NCBI RefSeq assembly: GCF_002218085.1
Contig: NZ_BDUC01000002.1
Location: 558,001 to 622,000, forward strand
From: Tolypothrix sp. NIES-4075
GTDB taxonomy: Bacteria > Cyanobacteriota > Cyanobacteriia > Cyanobacteriales > Nostocaceae
Reading direction: 5' to 3'
DNA length: 64,000 nt
Shown here: piece after piece, positions 33,566 to 43,000 of the stretch
Layout of the letters: each line of letters begins with the position of its first letter
How positions within the stretch are numbered: position 1 is the stretch's first letter
The notes under the pieces: model-generated
Told to the model about the DNA's origin: nothing
Databases searched by the model: none
Seen by the model: only the letters and a program-made list of their open reading frames with translations
Made by a program: the position numbers and the translations under genes

Positions 33566-33841
33566 ATGATACGTAGTTTTAGAAAATACCATCGCCAAAT
33601 TGCGATCGCTCTTTGTATCCCCTTATTTCTCACCGTACTCACCGGCATGGGTTTTACTATTGCCCATGAATGGTTGCACCAAGATGAGTTAGGTGAATTT
33701 CTCCTCGGACTTCACACCTTGGAAATCTTACATTTAGAGAAAATTTATCCCCTCTTAAACGGTTTGGGGTTAGTCGGCTTGTTGATCACTGGTGTAAGTA
33801 TGACAGGTTTATTTCGCCAACGCTCTGAGAAAAGAAACTAA
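33566..33841 (+). CDS. Small membrane protein, PepSY-associated type
   Basis: A 91-residue protein with two membrane helices (IAIALCIPLFLTVLTGMGFT and YPLLNGLGLVGLLITGVSMT) and a His-containing loop. MIRSFRKYHRQIAIAL resembles the first helix of PepSY-TM proteins, truncated to two helices. Small proteins of this kind are common in cyanobacteria and of unknown role. The ATG at 33566 follows taggaaattatta, a fair ribosome-binding site. Confidence 0.65.
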   Translation: MIRSFRKYHRQIAIALCIPLFLTVLTGMGFTIAHEWLHQDELGEFLLGLHTLEILHLEKIYPLLNGLGLVGLLITGVSMTGLFRQRSEKRN

Positions 33842-33858
33842 CTTTTAACGCAAAGAAG

Positions 33859-33895
33859 CGCAGAGTAACGCAAAGAACAACTGCGTTACTCTGCG
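33859..33895. terminator. Hairpin between convergent genes
   Basis: Perfect 14-bp inverted repeat CGCAGAGTAACGCA (33859-33872) / TGCGTTACTCTGCG (33882-33895), followed by ttt. It lies between the stop codons of the small membrane protein and the amidohydrolase, so it probably ends both transcripts. The cgcagag core is also a dispersed cyanobacterial repeat (compare 2038-2066). Confidence 0.65.
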
Positions 33896-33897
33896 TT

Positions 33898-35319
33898 TCA
33901 CAAACCCATCACCGTGCGATAATGCGCTTCAATTCGCGCGACGGTTTGCGATTTGCGGGTTGTCTGCCACTGACTGTGGTTAAATAATTCTTGCCGCAAG
34001 TTATCAACATCAATAGTTTTTACTTTACCATCGGCGACGATTTGCTTGCCATTCACCCAGACGTTATCTACAACGTTGGTGGGACGACCTAAAACTAATA
34101 AACCAATTGGATCGGTACGCGGCAGTAATGATAAACTGGTGAGGTCATAAAGTACTAAATCGGCTTTTTTCCCAACGCTGAGAGAACCGAGTTCATCTGT
34201 CATATTTAGTGCTTTTGCACCACCTAGAGAAGCCATTTCTACAGCTTGACGGGGTGTAATCCAGTGTTGATAATCTGAGTCGGTGACGTTGTGCAATATT
34301 GAACCGATTTTGATCGCTTCGAGTAAGTCTTGGGAATCGTTGCTGGATGCACCATCACAGCCAAAGGTGACGTTTACCCCAGCTTGACGATATTTTAATA
34401 TGGGAGCGATGCCACTACCTAAACGCAAATTGCTTAAGGGGTTGTGAACGACTGTAGATTTCGTTTCTGCAAGGATGGTGATGTCAGCGTCAGTTAAGTG
34501 AACGCAATGGGCTAGTGTTGTGCGATCGCCTAAATATCCAATTCGTTTAAGATGTTCAACAGCACTGCAACCGTATTTTTCTTGAGCGAGTTTTTCTTGC
34601 GCTTTGGTTTCAAGTAAGTGCGAGTGACGGCAAAGATTGTATTTTTCGCTTAATTCAATACACCCGCTAAACAAAGCATCAGAACACAATTGTATCCCTG
34701 TTGGTGCTGTAGCAATATTTATACCTTCTTCTGGGCGATGAAATTGCTTTACCGCTTCTGCGATAATTTCTAATGTTGCCTGCGTTGAGCGAAAATAAGG
34801 CTCATGGATTTGTTTTGATTCTCCGGATGGTATCCCCGCAGTTAAAGATTCATCTTGAATTAGCGGTGCGACAAAAGCGCGGATTCCTACTTCTTTGTAA
34901 GCTTTAACCGCAGAGGCAATGGTTTCTAACTCTTTCCCCGGAATTAGTACCAGATGATCTACTACAGTTGTACCACCGGAAAGTAAAGTTTCTACGGCTG
35001 TACCCAAAGCGCTGAGATAAACCTTTTCAATATCCAGGGGTGCAAAGTCGTAAAGTTCCGCCAGCCATAATTCTAGGGGAAACACTGACATAATTCCCCG
35101 CTGCCACATTTCTGAAGAGTGAGTGTGGGCGTTGACGAAACCGGGAAGCAACAGTTTATTTTTACCATCAATTGCGCTGTTCGTCGCATCTATCCTAGGA
35201 GAGATTGCAGCGATGGCTGCGCCGACACCAGAGGTGTACGCATTATCTACAACCTGCACATCTACGGTGTCGTAACCGTTTTCAACCGGAATTAAAACAT
35301 TCTTAATAGTAAAGTCCAC
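33898..35319 (-). CDS. Amidohydrolase of the ATZ/TRZ (TrzA/SsnA/guanine-deaminase-like) family
   Basis: A 473-residue metal-dependent deaminase or hydrolase of the TIM-barrel amidohydrolase superfamily. The first metal motif is LPGFVNAHTHSSEM, followed by the HSHLLETKAQE glutamate/histidine block, LAHCVHLTDADI and the terminal metal aspartate in FGCDGASSND. PRQAVEMASLGGAKAL and VGKKADLVLYDL close the domain. Members deaminate guanine, S-adenosylhomocysteine, 8-oxoguanine, cytosine or triazines; this sequence does not decide between them. It is divergent from an isochorismatase-like hydrolase gene 84 bp away, so they probably share a control region. It is cytosolic. Confidence 0.88.
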   Translation of the reverse strand: MDFTIKNVLIPVENGYDTVDVQVVDNAYTSGVGAAIAAISPRIDATNSAIDGKNKLLLPGFVNAHTHSSEMWQRGIMSVFPLELWLAELYDFAPLDIEKVYLSALGTAVETLLSGGTTVVDHLVLIPGKELETIASAVKAYKEVGIRAFVAPLIQDESLTAGIPSGESKQIHEPYFRSTQATLEIIAEAVKQFHRPEEGINIATAPTGIQLCSDALFSGCIELSEKYNLCRHSHLLETKAQEKLAQEKYGCSAVEHLKRIGYLGDRTTLAHCVHLTDADITILAETKSTVVHNPLSNLRLGSGIAPILKYRQAGVNVTFGCDGASSNDSQDLLEAIKIGSILHNVTDSDYQHWITPRQAVEMASLGGAKALNMTDELGSLSVGKKADLVLYDLTSLSLLPRTDPIGLLVLGRPTNVVDNVWVNGKQIVADGKVKTIDVDNLRQELFNHSQWQTTRKSQTVARIEAHYRTVMGL

Positions 35320-35402
35320 AATATTTAACCTTAATTAAGTAATTTCACCTTCAAGATAAATTCAAGCTACAAAGTAAAAAACGGTGTAAGGTGAAGGAAT
35401 TT

Positions 35403-36170
35403 ATGAATTTGCCTTTTCGGACATTGGGAGTTGCACCAAATGCTTGGATGGTGAATCATGCGATCGCAGATATCACTCGTCCTCCCGTAACCCCACAGAC
35501 AGTTATCTTAACAACAGAAACTAAACAACTGCGCCTTGACTTAGCAAAAACCGCCATCCTCGTCATTGATATGCAAAACGACTTTTGTCACCCCGATGGG
35601 TGGCTATCACATATTGGCGTAGATGTCAACCCAGCGCGTCAGCCGATTGAACCTTTGAAAAACTTACTTCCAGAACTTCGTTCTGCTGGTGTTCCCGTAA
35701 TATGGGTAAATTGGGGCAATCGTCCCGACTTACTCAATATTAGCGCCGCTTCGCTTCACGTTTACAACCCCACAGGCGTTGGTGTAGGATTAGGCGATCC
35801 CCTACCTACTAACGGTGCTAAAGTATTAATGGCAGGTAGTTGGGCGGCTGCGGTGGTCGATGAACTCGAACAACTACCCGAAGATATTACCGTAGATAAA
35901 TACCGCATGAGTGGTTTTTGGGATACTCCTTTAGATAGTATCCTGCGGAACCTGGGAAGAACGACACTGTTCTTTGCTGGTGTCAACGCTGACCAATGTG
36001 TAATGACCACGTTATGCGATGCCAACTTCTTAGGATATGACTGCGTGCTAGTCAAAGACTGCACTGCGACAACTTCTCCTGAATATTGTTGGTTAGCGAC
36101 GCTGTACAACGTCAAACAATGCTTCGGCTTTGTAACTGACTCTCAAGCGATTTTAAAAGTGTTGAAGTAG
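35403..36170 (+). CDS. Isochorismatase-like cysteine hydrolase
   Basis: The ATG at 35403 is preferred because AAGGA lies 4-8 bases upstream; an in-frame GTG at 35391 precedes it. The roughly 255-residue protein has the complete catalytic triad of the cysteine hydrolase superfamily: Asp56 in VIDMQNDFCH, Lys166 in VDKYRMSGFW, and Cys199 in GVNADQCVMTT. The closest known reactions are those of biuret, ureidoacrylate and N-carbamoyl amide hydrolases. A 40-residue N-terminal extension (LGVAPNAWMVNHAIADITRP) is shared by the biuret-hydrolase-like branch. With the divergent amidohydrolase and the cupin downstream it suggests a pathway for a nitrogen heterocycle. Confidence 0.88.
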   Translation: MNLPFRTLGVAPNAWMVNHAIADITRPPVTPQTVILTTETKQLRLDLAKTAILVIDMQNDFCHPDGWLSHIGVDVNPARQPIEPLKNLLPELRSAGVPVIWVNWGNRPDLLNISAASLHVYNPTGVGVGLGDPLPTNGAKVLMAGSWAAAVVDELEQLPEDITVDKYRMSGFWDTPLDSILRNLGRTTLFFAGVNADQCVMTTLCDANFLGYDCVLVKDCTATTSPEYCWLATLYNVKQCFGFVTDSQAILKVLK

Positions 36171-36350
36171 ATAGTGGATAGTTGATAGTGGTTATTGGTT
36201 AGTGGTTAGTTGATAGTGGTTATCGGTTAGTGGTTAGTAGTTAGTGCTGAGTCGATAGTGGTTAGTAGTTATGAGTAATTTTTGACAACCAACAATTAAC
36301 AACCAACAACTAAGAACCAACACCCAACAACCAACACCTAACAACTAACA
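36171..36350. repeat. Tandem repeats gttagtggtta and complementary aacaaccaaca
   Basis: Units of agttgatagtgg and ggttagt repeat about ten times to 36270. Complementary units (caaccaacaactaacaacc) follow to 36345. The arrangement resembles that at 31904 but with a different unit. It separates the cysteine hydrolase from the cupin gene by 210 bp. Confidence 0.7.
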
Positions 36351-36381
36351 ACCATCAACAACTTATGAGGAAATAAATTCA

Positions 36382-36837
36382 ATGCACGCTAATCGTTGTG
36401 TAATTCCTGTTGTCAAGTCTCCTAAAGATTACCAAACTTATCGCATTAGTCCCGATGCTACAAATCGGTTAGCAATCATCTTTGATTCGGCAACTGCTAA
36501 CTCTTCCTTAACTTCTTGTATAGAAATTTTTGATGTCGGTGGCGAAACACCGCCCAATCGCCATCAATGGGCTTTAGAAATGTTTTTTGTGATCAAAGGA
36601 GAAGGTCTTGCTGTTTGTGACGGAAAGTCTGTAGAAATTAAAGCAGGAGATAGTTTGTTAGTGCCTCCTACAGGCACGCATCTAATTAAAAATACAGGTT
36701 CAAGTCGCTTGTATATGCTGACAATAATGGTTCCGAATGAATATTTTGCGGAATTAATTAGAAGTGGTACACCAGTAGAATTAGATGAGGAAGATATGAC
36801 AGTACTTGGAAGATTAGATTCCTTAATGCCTTGTTGA
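36382..36837 (+). CDS. Cupin-domain protein
   Basis: A 151-residue single-domain cupin. The first metal motif is GGETPPNRHQWALEMFFVIKGEG (His/Glu ligands) and the second is GDSLLVPPTGTHLIKNTG (His). It ends in an acidic tail. It may be a dioxygenase, isomerase or small-molecule sensor. It is co-oriented with the isochorismatase-like gene and follows the tandem repeats, with the GAGGAAATAAATTCA ribosome-binding region before the ATG. It is probably part of the same pathway, but the spacer leaves this open. Confidence 0.8.
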   Translation: MHANRCVIPVVKSPKDYQTYRISPDATNRLAIIFDSATANSSLTSCIEIFDVGGETPPNRHQWALEMFFVIKGEGLAVCDGKSVEIKAGDSLLVPPTGTHLIKNTGSSRLYMLTIMVPNEYFAELIRSGTPVELDEEDMTVLGRLDSLMPC

Positions 36838-36868
36838 AAACGGAAAATATATACTAATGGGTAATGGG

Positions 36869-37060
36869 TAATGGGTAATGACTTTTCTCATTTCCAATTA
36901 CCAATTCCCAATAACCAATTCCCAATTACCTACTTACTTGTCAATTCCAGAATTTTTTCAAACAATGGGTAATGACTTTTCTCATTTCCAATTCCCAATT
37001 ACCAATTACCAATTACCAATTACCTACTTACTTGTCAATTCCAGAATTTTTTCAAACAAA
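36869..37060. repeat. 96-bp tandem duplication including the 3' end of the kinase gene
   Basis: Two copies (about 36869-36964 and 36965-37060) of a unit that runs from gggtaatgacttttctca, through heptameric caattaccaattccc repeats, to cttgtcaattccagaatttt and caaacaa. The right copy contains the last 12 codons and the stop of the hybrid kinase gene; the left copy is a non-coding duplicate outside it. The copies differ only in the number and order of the heptamers. Confidence 0.75.
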
Positions 37061-40000
37061 AAGTTATTAGCTAAATCACTTAAACAGTCTTTCAGTAAAA
37101 CATTTTTTGGTGGAATTTTCTCAATCAAATCAAAAATTAGGTCATCACTGCATTGAGCTGCGGCATTGTATACTGCTGCTAACCATTCTGGCGACATTTG
37201 AGATAACAAAGGCATTAAATCGCCAGAGAATAATATTTCTTGTGTGGTTTTTTTAGTTTTTTCTGATATTTCCGCGCTTTCTTCTTGATAAATATATTCT
37301 AACCCCAGATATTGGCTAAGTTTTTCTAATAGTATTTCTTCTCGGAATGGCTTATTAATAAAATCATCACAACCGGCTTGCATGATTGCTGTTCGTTGTT
37401 CCTCAAAGACGTTAGCAGTTAAGGCAATGATTACAGTTGTTATTTGTCTGTAGTCTTCTTTAAATGACTCTCTTGCTTTAATCTCCTTGGTGGCTTCATA
37501 GCCATCCATCACGGGCATCCGCATATCCATTAAGATTAAGTGTGGTTGCCAAGTTGACCAAATAGCGATCGCTTCATCACCATTTGCAGCTTCTTTAACA
37601 GCAAAACCTATGTCTGTTAGTAGTTTAACTAGCAGCAAACGGCTTTCTCTGACATCATCAACCACCAAAATGCGATATTCTCTTTGCTTGGGCACCAAAC
37701 CAATAACTCGGCATTTACTTTGAGTAATTTCAATTTCGCTTTTCTGGGCTAAACTAACTTGAATATCAAAAGTAAATGTACTTCCCGCACCAAAAGTACT
37801 GCTGACCCTAATATCTCCCCCCATTAATTGCACGTATTTACGGCTAATTGCTAAACCTAGTCCTGTTCCCTGTTGTGATTTTTTCCCACTTTCAGTTTGC
37901 CCAAACGCAACAAAAAGCTGGTCAAGTTCTTCCGGGGAAATACCGACACCGGTGTCTTGTATCTCGAAGATTAGAGAGTGGGGGGATGGGGGAAAGGGTG
38001 GAGCAGGGGAAGCAGGGGAAGCAGGGGAAGAAAGTTCCCCTTGTCTCCTTGTCTTTTTGTCTCCTTGTCCTCCAAGTCGTCCTTGTCCCCCCTGTCCCCC
38101 TTGTCCCCCTGTCCCCCTGCCCCCTGCCCCCAGCTCCCTGCCTCCCTCATCCCCCAGCAAGACGCGCAGTTTCACGCTACCGATATCGGTAAATTTGATG
38201 GCGTTTCCTAAAAGGTTGAGTAAAACTTGGCGCAGTTTGCTTTCGTCGGTTTGTATATATTGAGGAATGGTTACAGAATATTCAAATGTCAATTGTAAGC
38301 CTTTAGAGGCAGCGCGGAAGTGCAACATGTCTTGCAAGTTATCCAACAGACGAATTAAGTCAAAGCTGCTGGGATTTAATGTTGTTCTACCAGCTTCAAT
38401 TTTGGACATTTCCAGAATGTCGTTGATTAAATTAAGTAGATGTTCTCCAGCGCGATTGATGATTGTTAGGTTTTGCTGATTTTCGCTGGATAAAGAATTT
38501 TCTCGACTCATAACTTGAGTGAAGCCAAGAATGGCGTTAAGTGGGGTACGCAGTTCATGACTCATGTTGGCGAGAAATTCGCTTTTAGCGCGGTTAGCAG
38601 CATCAGCAGCGATCGCAGCTTGTTGTAGTGCTTGTGACTGTCTTTGAGTTTGTGCTAGTAATTCTGCTTGCTGCAAGGCAACTCCGAGCTGATTGCCGAT
38701 TTGAACTGCAATGCTAATTTCTCCTGTTTTCCATTGTCGGGGAGTGGAATTTTCATAACTTGCCAGCAATCCCCACAGTTGATTACCACAGAAAATCGGT
38801 ACACTGATATAAGCTTTTGCTTGAAAGCGTTCTAAAAGTTGGATATAACAATCTTCAAATCCAGCTTTGTAAATGTCGGGAACACAAAGAAAACTTGCGC
38901 CTCGACTGTACATACCGCCTTGAGTTTTTTGCAGATAACTATCCAAAACCTGGTTATCTTGACTATTTAACATTCTGACTACACAACGGTCGTCTTGTAA
39001 AGCACCATTGGTGAAGTTGGGATCGTTTTGATCTTCTTCTATCAGAGAAATCCAGTTATTGCTTACCGACTCGGCGACAAATTCGCCACTCCAGTTGTGA
39101 TTAAAACGATAGACAACTACGCGATCGCAGTTGAGTACTTGCCGCAATTCTTGAGTTGTCGCGGCAAATATCGTCTCTATATCCAATGTCTCGCGCATCC
39201 TTTGAATTACGCGAGCGATGGTACGTTCTCTTTCTGCACTTTCATGCAAAGCTACTTCTGCTACTTTATGCTCAGTAATATCCGTTATTGTTCCGATAAA
39301 GCCTTTAATTTCTTTGTTATCGTCAAGTTCAGGTAATGCTTGACAAATGACCCAAATATCCGTGCCATCAGCACGTAAAAAGCGATGCTCGCATTGATAG
39401 AGAGTTTGAGTGGCTGCGGCTTCCATCCAAACGGCAAAAAAGCGATCGCGATCTTCTGGATGTAAAGCAGATATCCAACCCATCCCCAAAGCTTCTTCTT
39501 GTGAGTATCCAGTCATCTCTGTCCAACGTTTATTTATATACAAGCAATTATTCTCAGCATCAGTATGAAATATGCAAACTGGTGAGGCTTCTGCTAAAGT
39601 TTGATAGCGGCGCTGGCTGGTAAGCAATGCTAACTCTGCTTGTTTGCGAGCGGTAATTTCAACTACAACTGTACCCACTCCAGACAAGTTCCCATCCTTA
39701 CCAAGAATCGGAAAGTAAGAAGCGAGGAAATGACGCTCAGTATCCGGTTGCTTGGTTGATGCGACGCTGACTTCTAAATTAAGAATCGGTTCACCAGTTC
39801 GCAACACCTGCTCGTAAAATGGTACAACCAAGGGAGCGATAACGGCGGGTACGATCTCATAGATCGTCTTGCCAATATAATCTTGCTGGTGTCGCCCGTA
39901 AATTTCTGCCAACAGTTCGTTAATTTGCACAAACCGCAATTGATTATCTAAAATGCTCATGCCCACTGGCGCACAACCAAAAAAGGCATTGAGACGGGCT

Positions 40001-43000
40001 TCTCTGAGGGCTAGTTCTCTTTCTAAAATTTTGCGCTCAGTAATGTCTTTGTGCGTACCCGTCATTCGCAGCGGATCACCTTTATTATCCCGTTCCGAAA
40101 CCTGACCGCGAGACTGAATCCACTTCCACTCACCGATAGCGGAACGCATCCGAAATTCTACTTCATAAACGGGAGTAGCACCTTGAAGATGGGCGTTTAA
40201 AGCTTGTTTAACTACGGGCAAATCTTCTGGATGTATTAATACCTCAAAAGCCCCTATATTATCTGCAATCTCGTGTTCTTTGTACGAGAGCATTTTTTTC
40301 CAATGCCAATCGCGATAAACTTTACCGGTGCTGAGATTCCAATCCCACAAGCCTAAATTGCTAGCTTCTAAAGCTAGTTGTAAACGTTCTTTGCTTTGCT
40401 GGTGTTGTGCTTCTATGTGTTTTCGCACTATTAGCGCACCCAACTGGGCAGCTACTACACCAACTAATTCCAGCAAACGCTTATCTACTGGTAGCGAGCT
40501 GCGTTTAAAAAACACTAAAACTGCCAACACTTGATTCTCAAATTGAATCGGAACGGCAAAACCGGCTTTGAATCCTACACGGGTCGCAATTTGAGAGCGG
40601 AGAAAAGTTGGCTTGCCAACCGCAGTTACATCTTCGATCCATTCTGGCTGTTTAGTTAACCAAACTCGTCCTGGTAGTCCCACACCAGCAGCAAATGTGA
40701 TATTTTGGCTATGGCGGTTGAATTTTTCTAACGTGCTTTGGTCTTCGCACCAAGCCAGTTTATGTTCTAAAACAGTACCATCTTCACTGGGTATCCACGC
40801 CTCAGCAAAATCCCAGTTAATAGTGTGACAAATTAAACGCAAAACTCTTTCTAAAGCACTGTTGACATTTTGGGCGCGGGTAATAGCTTGGGTTGTTAAT
40901 AACAGCAAACGGCTTTCATTTTCCGCGTGCTTGCGCTCAGTAATGTCTTTAGATGTACCAAGCATGTACTGTTGTTGGTCAATCTCGATTAGTTCCGCAC
41001 TAAACAGTACCGTCCTAACTTCCCCAGTTGCAATGCAAAAATCGATTTCATGATTGCGAATAACTTTCGTCTGTTGCAAAATTTGGGTGAGGAAAGCACA
41101 TTCTTCAGTATTTAGCCAATTATTTAATTCTTGGTTGGTGCGACCGATAATTTCAGAGCGAGAACAACCAAAAAACTTACAGAAGCTGTCGTTAACTTCG
41201 ATATAACGTGTTTCCGGAAAAGTCGAGAGAGCAATTGGGTCAGGAGATGACCGAAAAGCTGATGCAAACTTTTCTTCAGAAGCACGTCGCGCTGCTTCCG
41301 AGGATTTGCGCTGTGTAATATTGCTTGCTGTGCCTGTGACTCCAACAATTAAATCTGCTTCATTTTGTAAAGCGATCGCATTCACCATTAGATAAATCAG
41401 GCTACCATCTTTAGCGATGCGCTTCGTCTCATATTGAAACACAGTCTCGCCGCAGAGAACACGCGCAAATAATTCTCTATCTGCCGCAACTTGTTCTGTT
41501 GGTATAAAATAAAGCCAAGAACGCCCAATCATTTCTGCGGGTTCGTAGCCGAAAATTTTTCTCACAGCAGAGTTGACAAAAGTAATATACCCGTGGATAT
41601 CCGTTTTCCAAATTACGTCTTGGGATGTTTCAACTAAGCGGCGATATTTGCTTTCATTTGCTTTTAAAGCGGCTTCTGTTAAGAGACGATTGCGAATTTC
41701 TGCTTGTAGTTGGATATTTTGAATGTATAACTCGTCACGAGCTTTTTGATGTTGTTCTAGTAGCGTAGCTTGTGCCAGGGCAATTCCCACATTCGCGGCA
41801 ATAGACTCTAATACTTCAATATCGGGGGGTGTCCATTCTCGGTGGCGATCGCATTGATGTAAACCAATTACGCCATTAGCTTCACCTTTGTAAGAAGTGC
41901 GTACTGCCAGCAAGGACTTCATTTCCAGCTGTCGGCAAATATGTTGGACGTTTTGTAACAGTGGATCGGCAAAGACATCATAAGAGGCGATCGCTTCATC
42001 TTGCAATAATATTTGTTGCAAATGAAGATTATCCGTAAAAGGTATCTCAAAATTCATCAACGAAGCATAGCCAGAAGATAAAAATTCGCCCAAAGTGGGA
42101 ATTTTTGGATTTGGCAAGCTGATGTAAGTATGAATAAGTACGCGACTTACATCAAGGGTTTTACCTATTTGCCTAGCAGCTGTCTCCAAGATTTTTTTTG
42201 TATCTAATTCCGAACGAATTTTATCTGTAATTTGTTTGAGTAAATTAGTGCGGTTAAGTTGTTGTTGCAGCGCATCCTCAGCAAGTTTGCAATAACTAAT
42301 GTCTGTTATTGAGCCAGTTATTCGCATCGGCTTTCCGACTTCATCCCACAGTGCCTCTCCTCGCGACAAAATCCATTTATAACTATTATCTTTGCAGCGC
42401 ATTCGATACTGAGCAATGTATTGAGGACTTTGGCGATTTAGGTAAGCCATAAAAGCACTCATCATCCGCTCAACATCGTCAGGATGAATCAACTTCACCC
42501 ATTGCTTGAAATCATTCAACTCATAGTCCACATATCCCAGTATCTCTCTACAGCGGGCAGAGAAAAAAACTTTATTAGTTCTCAGATCGCGCTCCCAAAC
42601 GCCATCATTATTACCTTTGAGAGCTAATTGCCAACGTTCTTCGCATTTTATCAAAGCTTTTTCTGCATCTTTGCGGCTAGTAATATCCATTACAGAAGTC
42701 ACGACAAAAAATTTGCTGTCATCTATGGTAAAAATCCCCCGCGTCATATTTACAGTTAACCGCGAATTATCTTTTCGTCTAATAGTAACTTCTTGATTTT
42801 CCGACTGTGAACCATTGCGGATAAAATCTTGATATTCTTGAATTAAATCTGCTTTTTCTACCTTTGTTAAATTGGGATAATGCAAAGTAAACAATTGACC
42901 AATAATTTCTTCTTTAGTCAATTGATAAAGCTGACAATACGCTGGATTGACATCGACAACATATCCATTTTGATCCGTCAGACAAATTCCGACTTGGGCA

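Noticed and set aside
37978..38263. Plus-strand Pro-rich ORFs opposite the hybrid kinase
   Set aside because: They are produced by the minisatellite; the opposite strand holds the intact kinase frame.
40328..40828. Plus-strand ORFs within the kinase gene
   Set aside because: Antisense shadows of PAS and GAF coding sequence without motifs.
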